NCBI RefSeq assembly: GCF_000333615.1
Contig: NZ_BADL01000259.1
Span: 1-49,725, forward strand
DNA from: Ideonella sp. B508-1
GTDB taxonomy: Bacteria > Pseudomonadota > Gammaproteobacteria > Burkholderiales > Burkholderiaceae_C
Direction: 5' to 3'
Length of the DNA stretch: 49,725 bases
This document shows, one piece after another, positions 25,508 to 33,764 of this stretch. Both the position numbers and the translations under genes were made by a program. Each line of letters begins with the position of its first letter. Position 1 is the stretch's first letter. The notes under the pieces were generated by a model. The model was not told where the DNA came from and made no database searches. It was given only the letters and a program-made list of their open reading frames with translations.

Positions 25508-27079
25508 ATGAAGGTCATCTCTGCCGACGAGGTCGGCGCCCTGGTCCCGGACGGCGCCACCATCTTCCTGGGGGGGCTGGCGGTGATGGGGCTGGCCGAA
25601 GAGGTGCTGCAGGGGCTGGAGCGCCACTTCCTGGCCACCGGCCACCCGCGCGAACTGAGCACCTGGGCCTGCGGGGCCATCGGCAATGCGGGCAGTGCCG
25701 GCATGAAGCACTTCGCCCACCCGGGCATGGTCCGCCGCGTGGTGGCCGGCCACTTCGGGCAGACCGGCGCCGAAATGATGCGCATGGTGTTCAGCGGCGA
25801 GGTCGAGGCCTACAACTTCCCGCAGGGCTCGCTCTCGCACCTGACGCGCCAGATCGCCAACCGCTCGCCGGGCCTGCTCACCCAGGTCGGCCTGGGCACC
25901 TTCGTGGACCCCCTCCAGGAAGGCGGCCGGATGAACGAGCGCTCCACCGAGCCCCTGGTGCGGCGGGTGTCCTTCGAGGGCCAGGACTGGCTCTACTACC
26001 CGTCGCCGCGGGTGGACGTGGCCATCATCCGCGCCACCTATGCCGACGAGCACGGCAACCTCAGCCTGGACAAGGAAGGCATCCTGCTGGAGCAACTGGC
26101 CATCGCCCAGGCGGCGCGGCGCTGGGGCGGCATCGTCATCGCCCAGGTCGAGCGGGTGGTGCAGGCCGGCAGCCTGCATCCCAAGTCGGTGAAGGTGCCG
26201 GGCTTTCTGGTGGACCACGTGGTGGTGGCCCAGCCCGAGAACCACATGCAGACCATCACCACGGCCTTCGACCCGGCCCTGTGCGGCGACCTGCGGGTGC
26301 CGCTCAGCAGCATCGAGCCTCTGCCGCTGGACGAGCGCAAGGTCATCGCCCGGCGCGCGGCCATGGCCCTGCGGCCCGGCGCGCTGACCAACCTGGGCAT
26401 CGGCGTGCCCGCGGGCATTCCGGCCGTGGCGGCCGAGGAAGGCGTGGCCGACCGCCTCAGCCTGAGCGTGGAATCGGGCGTGAACGGCGGCATCCCCGCC
26501 CAGGGCGGCGATTTCGGCCTGGCCTACAACGCCGAGTCCATCATCGAGCAGAGCGCGCAGTTCGACTTCTACGACGGCGGCGGCCTGGACGCCAGCTTCC
26601 TGGGCCTGGCCCAGGTGGATGCGCAGGGCCACGTCAACGTGAGCAAGTTCAACGGCCGCCCGGTGGGCTGCGGCGGCTTCATCAACATCACCCGCGCCAC
26701 GCCGCGGCTGGTCTTCTGCGGCACCTTCACCGCAGGGGGCCTGCAGGTGGCGGTGCAGGACGGGCAGCTGCGCATCCTGCAGGAAGGCCGCTCGCGCAAG
26801 TTCGTGCGCCAGGTCGAGCAGATCACCTTCAACGGCCGGGACGCGGCCCAGCGGCAACAGGAGGTGCTCTTCGTCACCGAACGCGCGGTGCTGCAGCTGG
26901 GCCCCGAAGGCCTGGAGCTGATCGAAATCGCGCCGGGCGTGGACCTGCAGCGCGATGTGCTGGATCAGATGGATTTCGCCCCGCGGGTGCGCGAGCTGCG
27001 CCCGATGGACCCTGGCCTGTTCCGCGCCCACTGGGGCGGGCTGGCCCACCACATGGCCCTGGCCCAGGAGGCCGCATGA
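25508..27079 (+). CDS. Family I acyl-CoA:acetate/3-ketoacid CoA-transferase (fused alpha-beta)
   Basis: The 523-residue protein is a single-chain family I CoA-transferase like propionate CoA-transferase/YdiF, with the alpha-like half at about 1-270 and the beta-like half at about 275-500. The glutamate that forms the enzyme-CoA thioester is Glu322 in SVESGVNGG. ATG 25508 has GGAG seven bases upstream. It heads the plus arm and overlaps the thiolase gene by ATGA. In this cluster it could free vanillate from vanilloyl-CoA while passing CoA to acetate or to incoming ferulate; that role is inference. No thioesterase gene is seen nearby. Confidence 0.88.
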   Translation: MKVISADEVGALVPDGATIFLGGLAVMGLAEEVLQGLERHFLATGHPRELSTWACGAIGNAGSAGMKHFAHPGMVRRVVAGHFGQTGAEMMRMVFSGEVEAYNFPQGSLSHLTRQIANRSPGLLTQVGLGTFVDPLQEGGRMNERSTEPLVRRVSFEGQDWLYYPSPRVDVAIIRATYADEHGNLSLDKEGILLEQLAIAQAARRWGGIVIAQVERVVQAGSLHPKSVKVPGFLVDHVVVAQPENHMQTITTAFDPALCGDLRVPLSSIEPLPLDERKVIARRAAMALRPGALTNLGIGVPAGIPAVAAEEGVADRLSLSVESGVNGGIPAQGGDFGLAYNAESIIEQSAQFDFYDGGGLDASFLGLAQVDAQGHVNVSKFNGRPVGCGGFINITRATPRLVFCGTFTAGGLQVAVQDGQLRILQEGRSRKFVRQVEQITFNGRDAAQRQQEVLFVTERAVLQLGPEGLELIEIAPGVDLQRDVLDQMDFAPRVRELRPMDPGLFRAHWGGLAHHMALAQEAA

Positions 27080-28314
27080 GCTTTTCCGCCCTGTTCAACG
27101 ACATCTGGCTGCTCGAGGGGGTTCGCACACCCTGGGTGGACTACTGCGGCGCACTGGCACCGGTCTCGCCCACCGACCTGGGCATCCAGGTCGCCCGCGA
27201 AGCCCTGGCCCGCGCGCAGCTGGACCCGGCCCGGATCGGCTCGGTGATCACCGGCTCGATGGCCCAGGCCGATTTCGACGCCTACATGCTGCCGCGCCAC
27301 ATCGGCCTGTACGCCGGCGTGCCGCTGGAGGTGCCCGCCATCCTGGCGGCGCGCATCTGCGGCACCGGCTTCGAGCTGCTGCGCCAGGCCGCCGACCAGA
27401 TCAGCCTGGGCTACTGCGAGGCCGCGCTGGTGGTGGCGGCCGAGTCGATGAGCCGCAACCCCATCGCCGCCTACACCCACCGCAGCGGCTTCCGCCTGGG
27501 CGCACCGGTGGAGTTCAAGGACTTCCTCTGGGAGGCCCTGGACGACCCGGCCGCCAAGGTGAGCATGATTCAGACGGCCGAGAACCTGGCGGTGCGCCAC
27601 GGCATCACGCGCGAGGCGGTGGACCGCTACGCCGCCCAGTCCTTCGAGCGCGCGCTGGCCGCCCAGGCCGCCGGCCACCTGGCCGAGGAGATCGTGCCCG
27701 TGCGCAACGCACGCTTCGAGCTGACCGGCTATGAGACCCGCGGCATCCGCCTGGCGGGCAAGGTCAGCGAAGTGACACAGGACACCCATCCCCGCCCCAG
27801 CCCGCTGGAGGCCCTGGCGGGCCTGCGCACCGTCTACCCCGGCGGCGTGCAGACGGCCGGCAACAGCGCGGCCCTGGTCGATGGCGCCGCCGCGGCCGTG
27901 GTGGCCAGCGGCCGCGCGCTGGCACGCCAGGACCGCCGCCCACTGGCCCGCCTGGTGGCTGCCGCCGCGGCCGGTGTGCCGCCGGAGATCATGGGCATCG
28001 GCCCGGTGCCGGCCATCCAGGCCCTGTTGGCGCGCGCCGGCCTGGCCCTGTCCGACGTGGCCCTGGTCGAGATCAACGAGGCCCAGGGGGCCCAGGTGCT
28101 GGCCTGCGAACAGCTGCTGGGGCTCGCACGCGAGCAGCTCAATGTCAACGGCGGCTCCATCGCCCTGGGCCACCCGTTGGCCGCCACCGGCCTGCGCCTG
28201 ACATTGACGGTGGCGCGCGAGCTGCGCCGGCGCGGCCAGCGCTGGGGCATTGCATCGGCCTGCGTCGGTGGCGGCCAGGGCATGGCCCTGCTGGTGGAAA
28301 ACCCCGACTTCTGA
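27076..28314 (+). CDS. Thiolase (acetyl-CoA acyltransferase)
   Basis: The 412-residue protein has a complete thiolase active site: nucleophile Cys95 (AARICGTGFE), His366 (GGSIALGHPLAATG) and Cys396 (CVGGGQGMAL). The EINEAQGAQ segment replaces the commoner NEAFAAQ. The start ATG overlaps the CoA-transferase stop (ATGA), so the two are coupled. It would cleave the 3-ketoacyl-CoA made by the SDR enzyme into an aroyl-CoA and acetyl-CoA. An acetoacetyl-CoA thiolase role is the alternative, but the vanAB and fcs neighbours favour an aromatic substrate. Confidence 0.9.
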   Translation: MSFSALFNDIWLLEGVRTPWVDYCGALAPVSPTDLGIQVAREALARAQLDPARIGSVITGSMAQADFDAYMLPRHIGLYAGVPLEVPAILAARICGTGFELLRQAADQISLGYCEAALVVAAESMSRNPIAAYTHRSGFRLGAPVEFKDFLWEALDDPAAKVSMIQTAENLAVRHGITREAVDRYAAQSFERALAAQAAGHLAEEIVPVRNARFELTGYETRGIRLAGKVSEVTQDTHPRPSPLEALAGLRTVYPGGVQTAGNSAALVDGAAAAVVASGRALARQDRRPLARLVAAAAAGVPPEIMGIGPVPAIQALLARAGLALSDVALVEINEAQGAQVLACEQLLGLAREQLNVNGGSIALGHPLAATGLRLTLTVARELRRRGQRWGIASACVGGGQGMALLVENPDF

Positions 28315-28374
28315 GCCCTGGGGCCGGCACCGTCCGGCCCCCTTTCCCTGTTCCAGACACAAGGAGACACGCTC

Positions 28375-29441
28375 ATGTTCACCCCCAATGCGTGGTACGT
28401 CGCAGCCACCTCGGACGAGGTGGCCGACAAACCCCTGGGGCGCACGGTCTGCAACGAGCGCATGGTGTTCTACCGCACCAGCGACGGCCAGGCCCATGCC
28501 CTGGAGGACTTCTGCCCCCACCGCGGCGCGCCGCTGTCGCTGGGCTTCGTCAAGGACGACCGACTGGTCTGCGGCTACCACGGCCTGGAGATGGGCTGCC
28601 AGGGCCGCACCGTGGCCATGCCCGGCCAGCGCGTGGGCGGCTTTCCGCCAGTGCGCCGCTTTGCCCTGCTGGAACGCCACGGCTTTCTCTGGGTCTGGCC
28701 GGGCGACCCCGGAGCGGGCCGACGAACGGCTCATGCCCGCCCTGCCCTGGGCCCGACAACCCGGCCTGGGCCTATGGCGGCGGCTTCTATCACATCGGCT
28801 GCGACTACCGGCTCATGATCGACAACCTTATGGACCTGACGCACGAGACCTATGTGCACGCCAGCAGCATCGGCCAGAAGGAGATCGACGAGACGCCCTG
28901 CACCACCCGGGTGAACGGCGACGAGGTCATCACCAGCCGCTTCATGCAGGGCATCGAGCCACCGCCGTTCTGGCAGATGGCGCTGCAGGCCAACGGCCTG
29001 CCCCATGACCAGCCGGTGGACCGCTGGCAGATCTGCCACTTCAACCCGCCCTCGCATGTGCAGATCGAAGTCGGCGTGGCCCTGGCCGGCCAGGGCGGCT
29101 ACGAGGCCCCCGACGCCGCCAAGGCCTCCTGCATCGTGGTGGACTTCATCACCCCCGAAACCGAGACCAGCCACTGGTACTTCTGGGGCATGGCCCGCCA
29201 CTTCAAGCCCGACGACGCCGCGCTGACCGACCGCATCCGCGAGGGCCAGGGCCGCATCTTCGCCGAGGACCGCGAGATGCTGGAGCGCCAGCAGCAGAAC
29301 CTGCTGCGCTGGCCGCAGCGCCGGCTGCTGATGCTCAACATCGACGCGGGCGGTGTGCAGGCCCGGCGGGTGATCGAACGCCACCTGGCCGCCGACCGCG
29401 CCGCATCCGCCGCCTCCACCCCTGCCCCGACCGCCCCCTGA
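28375..29441 (+). pseudogene. vanA: Vanillate O-demethylase oxygenase subunit VanA, broken by two +1 insertions
   Basis: VanA is a Rieske oxygenase that turns vanillate into protocatechuate with VanB. Frame one carries the Rieske cluster (Cys47, His49 in CPHRG; Cys66, His69 in CGYHG) and ends meaningfully at WVWPGDP. ERADERLMPALPWA follows in the second frame after an extra G at 28711-28712. DNPAWAYGGGFYHIGCDYRL and the catalytic-iron motif NLMDLTHETYVH follow in the third frame after an extra C at about 28754. All parts match VanA in order, and the rest is intact to 29441. Both lesions are in C/G runs, so error is as likely as mutation. A good ribosome site (AGGAGA) precedes the ATG. Confidence 0.9.
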
Positions 29442-29454
29442 CCGGAGCCGACGC

Positions 29455-30435
29455 ATGAACAGCCCCGAGGCTTCCCCGCTCGAGGTGCGGGTGGCCGCCA
29501 AGACCCTGGTGGCCCAGGACATCTGCACCCTGGACCTGGTGCGCGCCGATGGCCGGCCGCTGCCCCCGGCCGAACCCGGGGCCCACATCGACCTGCACCT
29601 GCCCAGCGGACGGGTGCGGCCCTACTCGCTGTGCCAGGCGCCGGGCGAGCCGCGCTACCGCATCGGCGTGCTGCGCGATGCGGCCTCGCGCGGAGGATCG
29701 CGCGAGGTGCATGACGAAGTACAGGCCGGGCAGACGCTGCGCATGGGCGCACCGCGCCAGCGCTTTGGCCTGGCGCCCCAGGCCGAGCAGCACCTGCTGC
29801 TGGCCGCGGGCATCGGCATCACGCCGCTGCTGAGCATGGCCCAGGCCCTGCAGGCCCAGGGCCGGCGCTACACGCTGCACTACGCGGCGCGCAGCCGGGC
29901 CCAGGCCGCCTTCCTGGACCTGCTGGGCCAGCCGGCTTTCGCGCCCCACACCCACCTGTACCTGGGCGACGCGGGCCAGCGCCTGGACCTGGCGGCGGTG
30001 CTGAGCCAACCGCAGCCCGGCACCCACGTGGCCCTGTGCGGGCCCCAGCGCTTCATCGACGCCGCGCTGGCCTGTGCCCAGGCCGCCGGCTGGCCCTCGG
30101 CCCAGCTGCATTTCGAACGCTTCGGCGCCGAGGCCGGCACCGGCCCGTCCGACCCCGCCGCAGGCGACCAGGCCTTCGAGGTGGAACTGGCCCGCAGCGG
30201 CCGCGTGATCCCCGTGGCCGCCGACCAGACCATCGCCCGCGCCCTGGCCCAGGCCGGCATGGAGCCGCTGCTGTCCTGTGAACAGGGCGTGTGCGGCACC
30301 TGCCTGACCCCCGTGTTGGCCGGAGAGCCCGACCACCGCGACAGCTACCTCACGCCTGAAGAGCGGGCAGCCGGAACGCAGATCCTGCTGTGCTGCTCGC
30401 GGGCGCGAGGGGGGCGGCTGGTGCTGGATCTGTGA
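29455..30435 (+). CDS. vanB: Vanillate O-demethylase reductase subunit VanB (PDR family)
   Basis: The 326-residue reductase passes electrons from NAD(P)H through FMN and a [2Fe-2S] cluster to VanA. Domains in order are the FMN barrel (RPYSLCQAP near 58-66), the nucleotide-binding domain (LLAAGIGITPLLSM near 117-130, CGPQRFID near 197) and a C-terminal plant-type ferredoxin with CEQGVCGTC plus a later cysteine near LLCCSR. The start is 13 bases after the vanA stop, with CGGAG upstream. The reading frame is whole, unlike that of its partner. Confidence 0.92.
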   Translation: MNSPEASPLEVRVAAKTLVAQDICTLDLVRADGRPLPPAEPGAHIDLHLPSGRVRPYSLCQAPGEPRYRIGVLRDAASRGGSREVHDEVQAGQTLRMGAPRQRFGLAPQAEQHLLLAAGIGITPLLSMAQALQAQGRRYTLHYAARSRAQAAFLDLLGQPAFAPHTHLYLGDAGQRLDLAAVLSQPQPGTHVALCGPQRFIDAALACAQAAGWPSAQLHFERFGAEAGTGPSDPAAGDQAFEVELARSGRVIPVAADQTIARALAQAGMEPLLSCEQGVCGTCLTPVLAGEPDHRDSYLTPEERAAGTQILLCCSRARGGRLVLDL

Positions 30436-30450
30436 GGGGCCGGGGCCCGC

Positions 30451-31194
30451 TCAGCGGTCGAAGCGCTCGTAGATGAGCACTTCGGTGGCGTAGACGAAGA
30501 AGGACTGCGCCGGGTCGTAGAACGGGGCCTCGGCATTGACGGCCAGCAGTGCGCGTTCGTAGTCGCGAAACGCGCCCACGGTGGCCGGGCTGTCGAACCA
30601 CAGCGTGCCCACGCCTTCGTAGATCGGCACGTCCTTGGCGCCGAAGTAGGCCAGCATCGGGTTGAACTCCGCGAGCTGACGGCTGTGCACGCAGCGGCGC
30701 ACCGCGGCGGCGGCCTGCGGCGCCGCGTCGAGCGCCCGTGCGTGTGCGGCCGCCCAGGCCTGGAAGAACGCTTCCAGCGTCATCCCGGGCGCGGCGCGCA
30801 GGTAGTGCAGCACCTTGGCGCCGGCCACGCGGCCGGGCTGCGGCACGGGCTGCTCGGCCTCCACCGCCACCAGGCTCAGCGTGCGGCTGGCGTCGGCGAA
30901 GTTCGCCGCGTCGGGCCCGACCTTGGTGCGCACATGCTCATGGGCGAAATTGACGCCCATGTCGGCGGGGCTGTCCCAGTACAGCTCGGTGACCGAGTCG
31001 CGCGCCATCGTCATCGCGTGCACCGCCTCGCGGCTGCTGCCGAAGGCCGCGTCGAACACATGGTTCTGCACGTAGCGGCGCAGCGTCAGCGGCTGCTCGT
31101 TGGAAATGGCGCCGTGCACATGCTGCACGTAGGCCAGGTACTCGGCGTGGGTCATGCCGGGCTTGCGGCAAATGGCCGCCATCATCTTGATCAT
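30451..31194 (-). CDS. EthD-domain protein (dimeric ferredoxin-like fold)
   Basis: The 247-residue protein seems to hold two EthD-like alpha-beta barrel units. The first starts with IKMMAAICRKPGMTHAEYLA, and the second begins near KVLHYLRAAPGMTLEAFFQA. EthD proteins accompany catabolic gene sets with mostly unknown biochemical roles; relatives include small dimeric oxygenases and isomerases. ATG 31194 has AGGAG upstream. It is the last gene of the minus operon at 30451-34775 and meets vanB tail to tail with a 15-base gap. Confidence 0.8.
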   Translation of the reverse strand: MIKMMAAICRKPGMTHAEYLAYVQHVHGAISNEQPLTLRRYVQNHVFDAAFGSSREAVHAMTMARDSVTELYWDSPADMGVNFAHEHVRTKVGPDAANFADASRTLSLVAVEAEQPVPQPGRVAGAKVLHYLRAAPGMTLEAFFQAWAAAHARALDAAPQAAAAVRRCVHSRQLAEFNPMLAYFGAKDVPIYEGVGTLWFDSPATVGAFRDYERALLAVNAEAPFYDPAQSFFVYATEVLIYERFDR

Positions 31195-31234
31195 GGACGT
31201 CTCCTGCGGTGAACGTGAATCAGGCACGGGGGGC

Positions 31235-32704
31235 TCAGGCCGGCTGGAGGCCGTCCCAGCACAGATACTTGACCTCGGTGTACTCGTCGATGCCCAGGTG
31301 CGAGCCTTCGCGGCCCAGGCCGCTCTGCTTGACGCCACCGAAGGGCGCGAACTCGTTGGAGATCAGCCCGCAGTTGATGCCCACCATGCCCGACTCGATG
31401 CGTGCGGCGTTGCGCCAGATGCGTGCCGCGTCGCGGCTGTAGAGGTAAGCCGCCAGTCCGAACTCGGTGTCGTTGGCCATCGCGATGGCCTCGTCGTCGC
31501 TCTCGAAGCGGAACAGCGGCATCACGGGGCCGAAGGTCTCCTCGTGCGCAATGCGCATCGCGGGCGTGGCGTCGGCCAGCACGGTGGGCTCATAGAAGTT
31601 GCCGCCGAGCGCGTGGCGGCGCCCGCCGTGCAGCAGGCGCCCCCCCTTGGCCAGCGCATCGGCGACGTGCGCCTCGACCTTCTCGACCCCGCCGGCATCG
31701 ATCAGCGGCCCGAGGTTCACGCCCTCTTCCAGGCCGTTGCCCACGCGCAGCTTCTTCACGCGCTCGACGATGCGCTCGGCCAGCGCCTCGTACACACCGG
31801 CCTGCACCAGCACGCGGTTGGCGCCGATGCAGGATTCGCCGGTGTTGCGGAACTTGGCCGAGATCACGCCGTCGGCCGCCGCATCGAGGTCGGCGTCGTC
31901 AAAGACGATGAAGGGCGCGTTGCCACCCAGCTCCATCGAGCACTTCTTGATCGTCTGCGCCGACTGGGCCAGCAAGGTACGCCCCACCTCGGTGGAGCCG
32001 GTGAAGGTGATCTTGCGCACCAGCGAGTTGGACGTCAGCTCGCCGCCGATGGCGCGTGTGTCGTTGCCGGTGAGCACGCTGAAAACGCCGGCCGGGATGC
32101 CGGCGCGCTCGGCCAGCTCCGCCAAGGCGAGCGCGGTCATCGGCGTCTGGCTGGCGGGCTTGACCACCATCGTGCAGCCGGCGGCCAGCGCGGGGCCGGC
32201 CTTGCGCGTGATCATCGCCGCCGGGAAATTCCAGGGCGTGATCGCGGCGCACACGCCGACGGGTTCGCGCAGCGCGACGATGCGCTGCGTCTCCTTGGCG
32301 CCCGGGATCACGTCGCCGCGCACCCGTGTGGCTTCCTCGGAGAACCAGCGCACAAAGCCCGCGGCATAGTCGATCTCGCCCCGCGCCTCGGCCAGCGGCT
32401 TGCCTTCTTCCAGCGTGATCAGCGTGGCCAGGTCGTCCTTGTGCTGCACCATCAGCTCGTACCAGCGGCGCAGGATCTCGCCGCGCACTTTGGCCGTCAG
32501 ACGCCGCCAGGGGCCGAAGGCGGCCTGCGCGGCTTCGATGGCGCGGCGCGTCTCGTCCTCGCGGCAGCGCGGCAGCGCCACCAGCGCCGACCCGTCGGCC
32601 GGGTTGTGCAGCGCGTAACGGCCGTGCGGCGTCTCGGCCAGCCACTGGCCGTCGATGCAGGCGGCTTCGCGCCACAGCGCGGGGTCTTTCAACAGGTGCT
32701 TCAT
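31235..32704 (-). CDS. NAD(P)-dependent aldehyde dehydrogenase, GabD/semialdehyde type
   Basis: The 489-residue protein follows the succinate-semialdehyde and 2-oxoglutarate-semialdehyde dehydrogenase pattern: ITPWNFPAAMI, KPASQTPMTALALAE, FTGSTEVGR, general-base Glu in MELGGNAPF, and catalytic Cys in FRNTGESCIGANR. The tail APFGGVKQSGLGREG is also typical. ATG 32704 has AAGGAGA upstream. It sits between the DapA-like and EthD genes with short gaps, so it probably oxidises an aldehyde released by the lyase. The substrate is unproven. Confidence 0.9.
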   Translation of the reverse strand: MKHLLKDPALWREAACIDGQWLAETPHGRYALHNPADGSALVALPRCREDETRRAIEAAQAAFGPWRRLTAKVRGEILRRWYELMVQHKDDLATLITLEEGKPLAEARGEIDYAAGFVRWFSEEATRVRGDVIPGAKETQRIVALREPVGVCAAITPWNFPAAMITRKAGPALAAGCTMVVKPASQTPMTALALAELAERAGIPAGVFSVLTGNDTRAIGGELTSNSLVRKITFTGSTEVGRTLLAQSAQTIKKCSMELGGNAPFIVFDDADLDAAADGVISAKFRNTGESCIGANRVLVQAGVYEALAERIVERVKKLRVGNGLEEGVNLGPLIDAGGVEKVEAHVADALAKGGRLLHGGRRHALGGNFYEPTVLADATPAMRIAHEETFGPVMPLFRFESDDEAIAMANDTEFGLAAYLYSRDAARIWRNAARIESGMVGINCGLISNEFAPFGGVKQSGLGREGSHLGIDEYTEVKYLCWDGLQPA

Positions 32705-32717
32705 CGCGCGGTCTCCT

Positions 32718-33737
32718 TCAGCAGGGATGGCGGCCGACCATGAAGGCCGAGTCGGGATCGGACGTGACCTCACAACCCGAGGCCGCCAGGGCCTGGCGCA
32801 GCGACTTCATGAAGCGGTCGGGGATGCGCAGCATCGGCGCGCGCAGCGGGCCGCCGTTGAAGCCGGCCAGCCAGTCCTGGTACTTCCACTGCGTGCGGTT
32901 GAGGCTGCCGATGGCCGGTGCCGACGCGGCCGAGGCCGCGGTGTTGGCCTGGCGGGCCGGGTTCACCTTCCAGTACATCTGCATCGCCTCCTCCCAGCGG
33001 CCGCTGCGCGCCAGCTCGAACGCCTTCGGGTAGTAGTCGCCCATCCACTGGGTGTTGCTGGTGCCCGAGAACTGCAGCTTCATCAGGCTCATCAGCGGGA
33101 TCGCGTCGGCCTCGATGGGGCAGCTGATCACCACCTCGTCGCGGAAGTGGTGGTACATCTCGCAGATGCCGGCCGGCAGCGGAAAGCCCTGCTCGGACTT
33201 GATGGCGACCACGTTCGGGCAGTCCTTGACCAGGCGGCGCATCAACGCCAGCGACATGCCGGCGGGGTGCACGCGCTCGAAGCCCCAGGTGGGGATGGGG
33301 AACAGCATCACCCCCAGCTGGGTGGCGTCGCAGAAGGCCTTGGTGTAGTCGTAGATCTCCTGCTCTCTGGTGGGCCAGAAGGTCGACGGGTAAGACAACA
33401 GCACGAGGTCGGCGCCTGCCTTCTCGGCCAGCGCCACGGCCTCGATGTTGTCGGCCAGCGTGCCGAAGGCGGCATGGAAGAACAGGCCCAGCTTGCCGCC
33501 CGCGGTGTCACGCGCGATGGCGGTGAACTGCGCGTTCTCTTCGGCGGTGATCGCCACCTCCGAGCACAGCAGCGTGTAGCTGAAACCCAGCGCCACGGTG
33601 CGCTCGATGTCGTGGCGAATGCCGCGCTCGTTCAGGCGCTTCAAGTCGGCGCTGTAGCTGGGAATGGTGACGGCGGAACAGCCGACGAGGTGCTGGCGAG
33701 CCCAGGCGCGGGCATCGGCCTTCTTGTACTGAGGCAT
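32718..33737 (-). CDS. Divergent DapA/NanA superfamily lyase
   Basis: The 339-residue class I aldolase-family protein is longer than DapA (about 290). The Schiff-base lysine is Lys180 in VVAIKSEQG. The catalytic tyrosine position is Phe146 (MLFPIP), and the GTTGE substrate loop is missing; CSEVAITAEE stands there instead. A C-terminal extension holds an Ala/Ser-rich stretch near residue 270. It is therefore unlikely to make dihydrodipicolinate. The next gene is an aldehyde dehydrogenase, which fits cleavage to an aldehyde plus pyruvate or a deamination/decarboxylation. ATG 33737 has AGGAG upstream. Confidence 0.82.
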   Translation of the reverse strand: MPQYKKADARAWARQHLVGCSAVTIPSYSADLKRLNERGIRHDIERTVALGFSYTLLCSEVAITAEENAQFTAIARDTAGGKLGLFFHAAFGTLADNIEAVALAEKAGADLVLLSYPSTFWPTREQEIYDYTKAFCDATQLGVMLFPIPTWGFERVHPAGMSLALMRRLVKDCPNVVAIKSEQGFPLPAGICEMYHHFRDEVVISCPIEADAIPLMSLMKLQFSGTSNTQWMGDYYPKAFELARSGRWEEAMQMYWKVNPARQANTAASAASAPAIGSLNRTQWKYQDWLAGFNGGPLRAPMLRIPDRFMKSLRQALAASGCEVTSDPDSAFMVGRHPC

Positions 33738-33764
33738 GGAGTCTCCTTGTAGAGGATGGGTCAA

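Noticed and set aside
28375-28818. A short stand-alone Rieske protein
   Set aside because: After WVWPGDP the frame turns into meaningless sequence, while true VanA sequence continues in the other two frames; it is a broken vanA.
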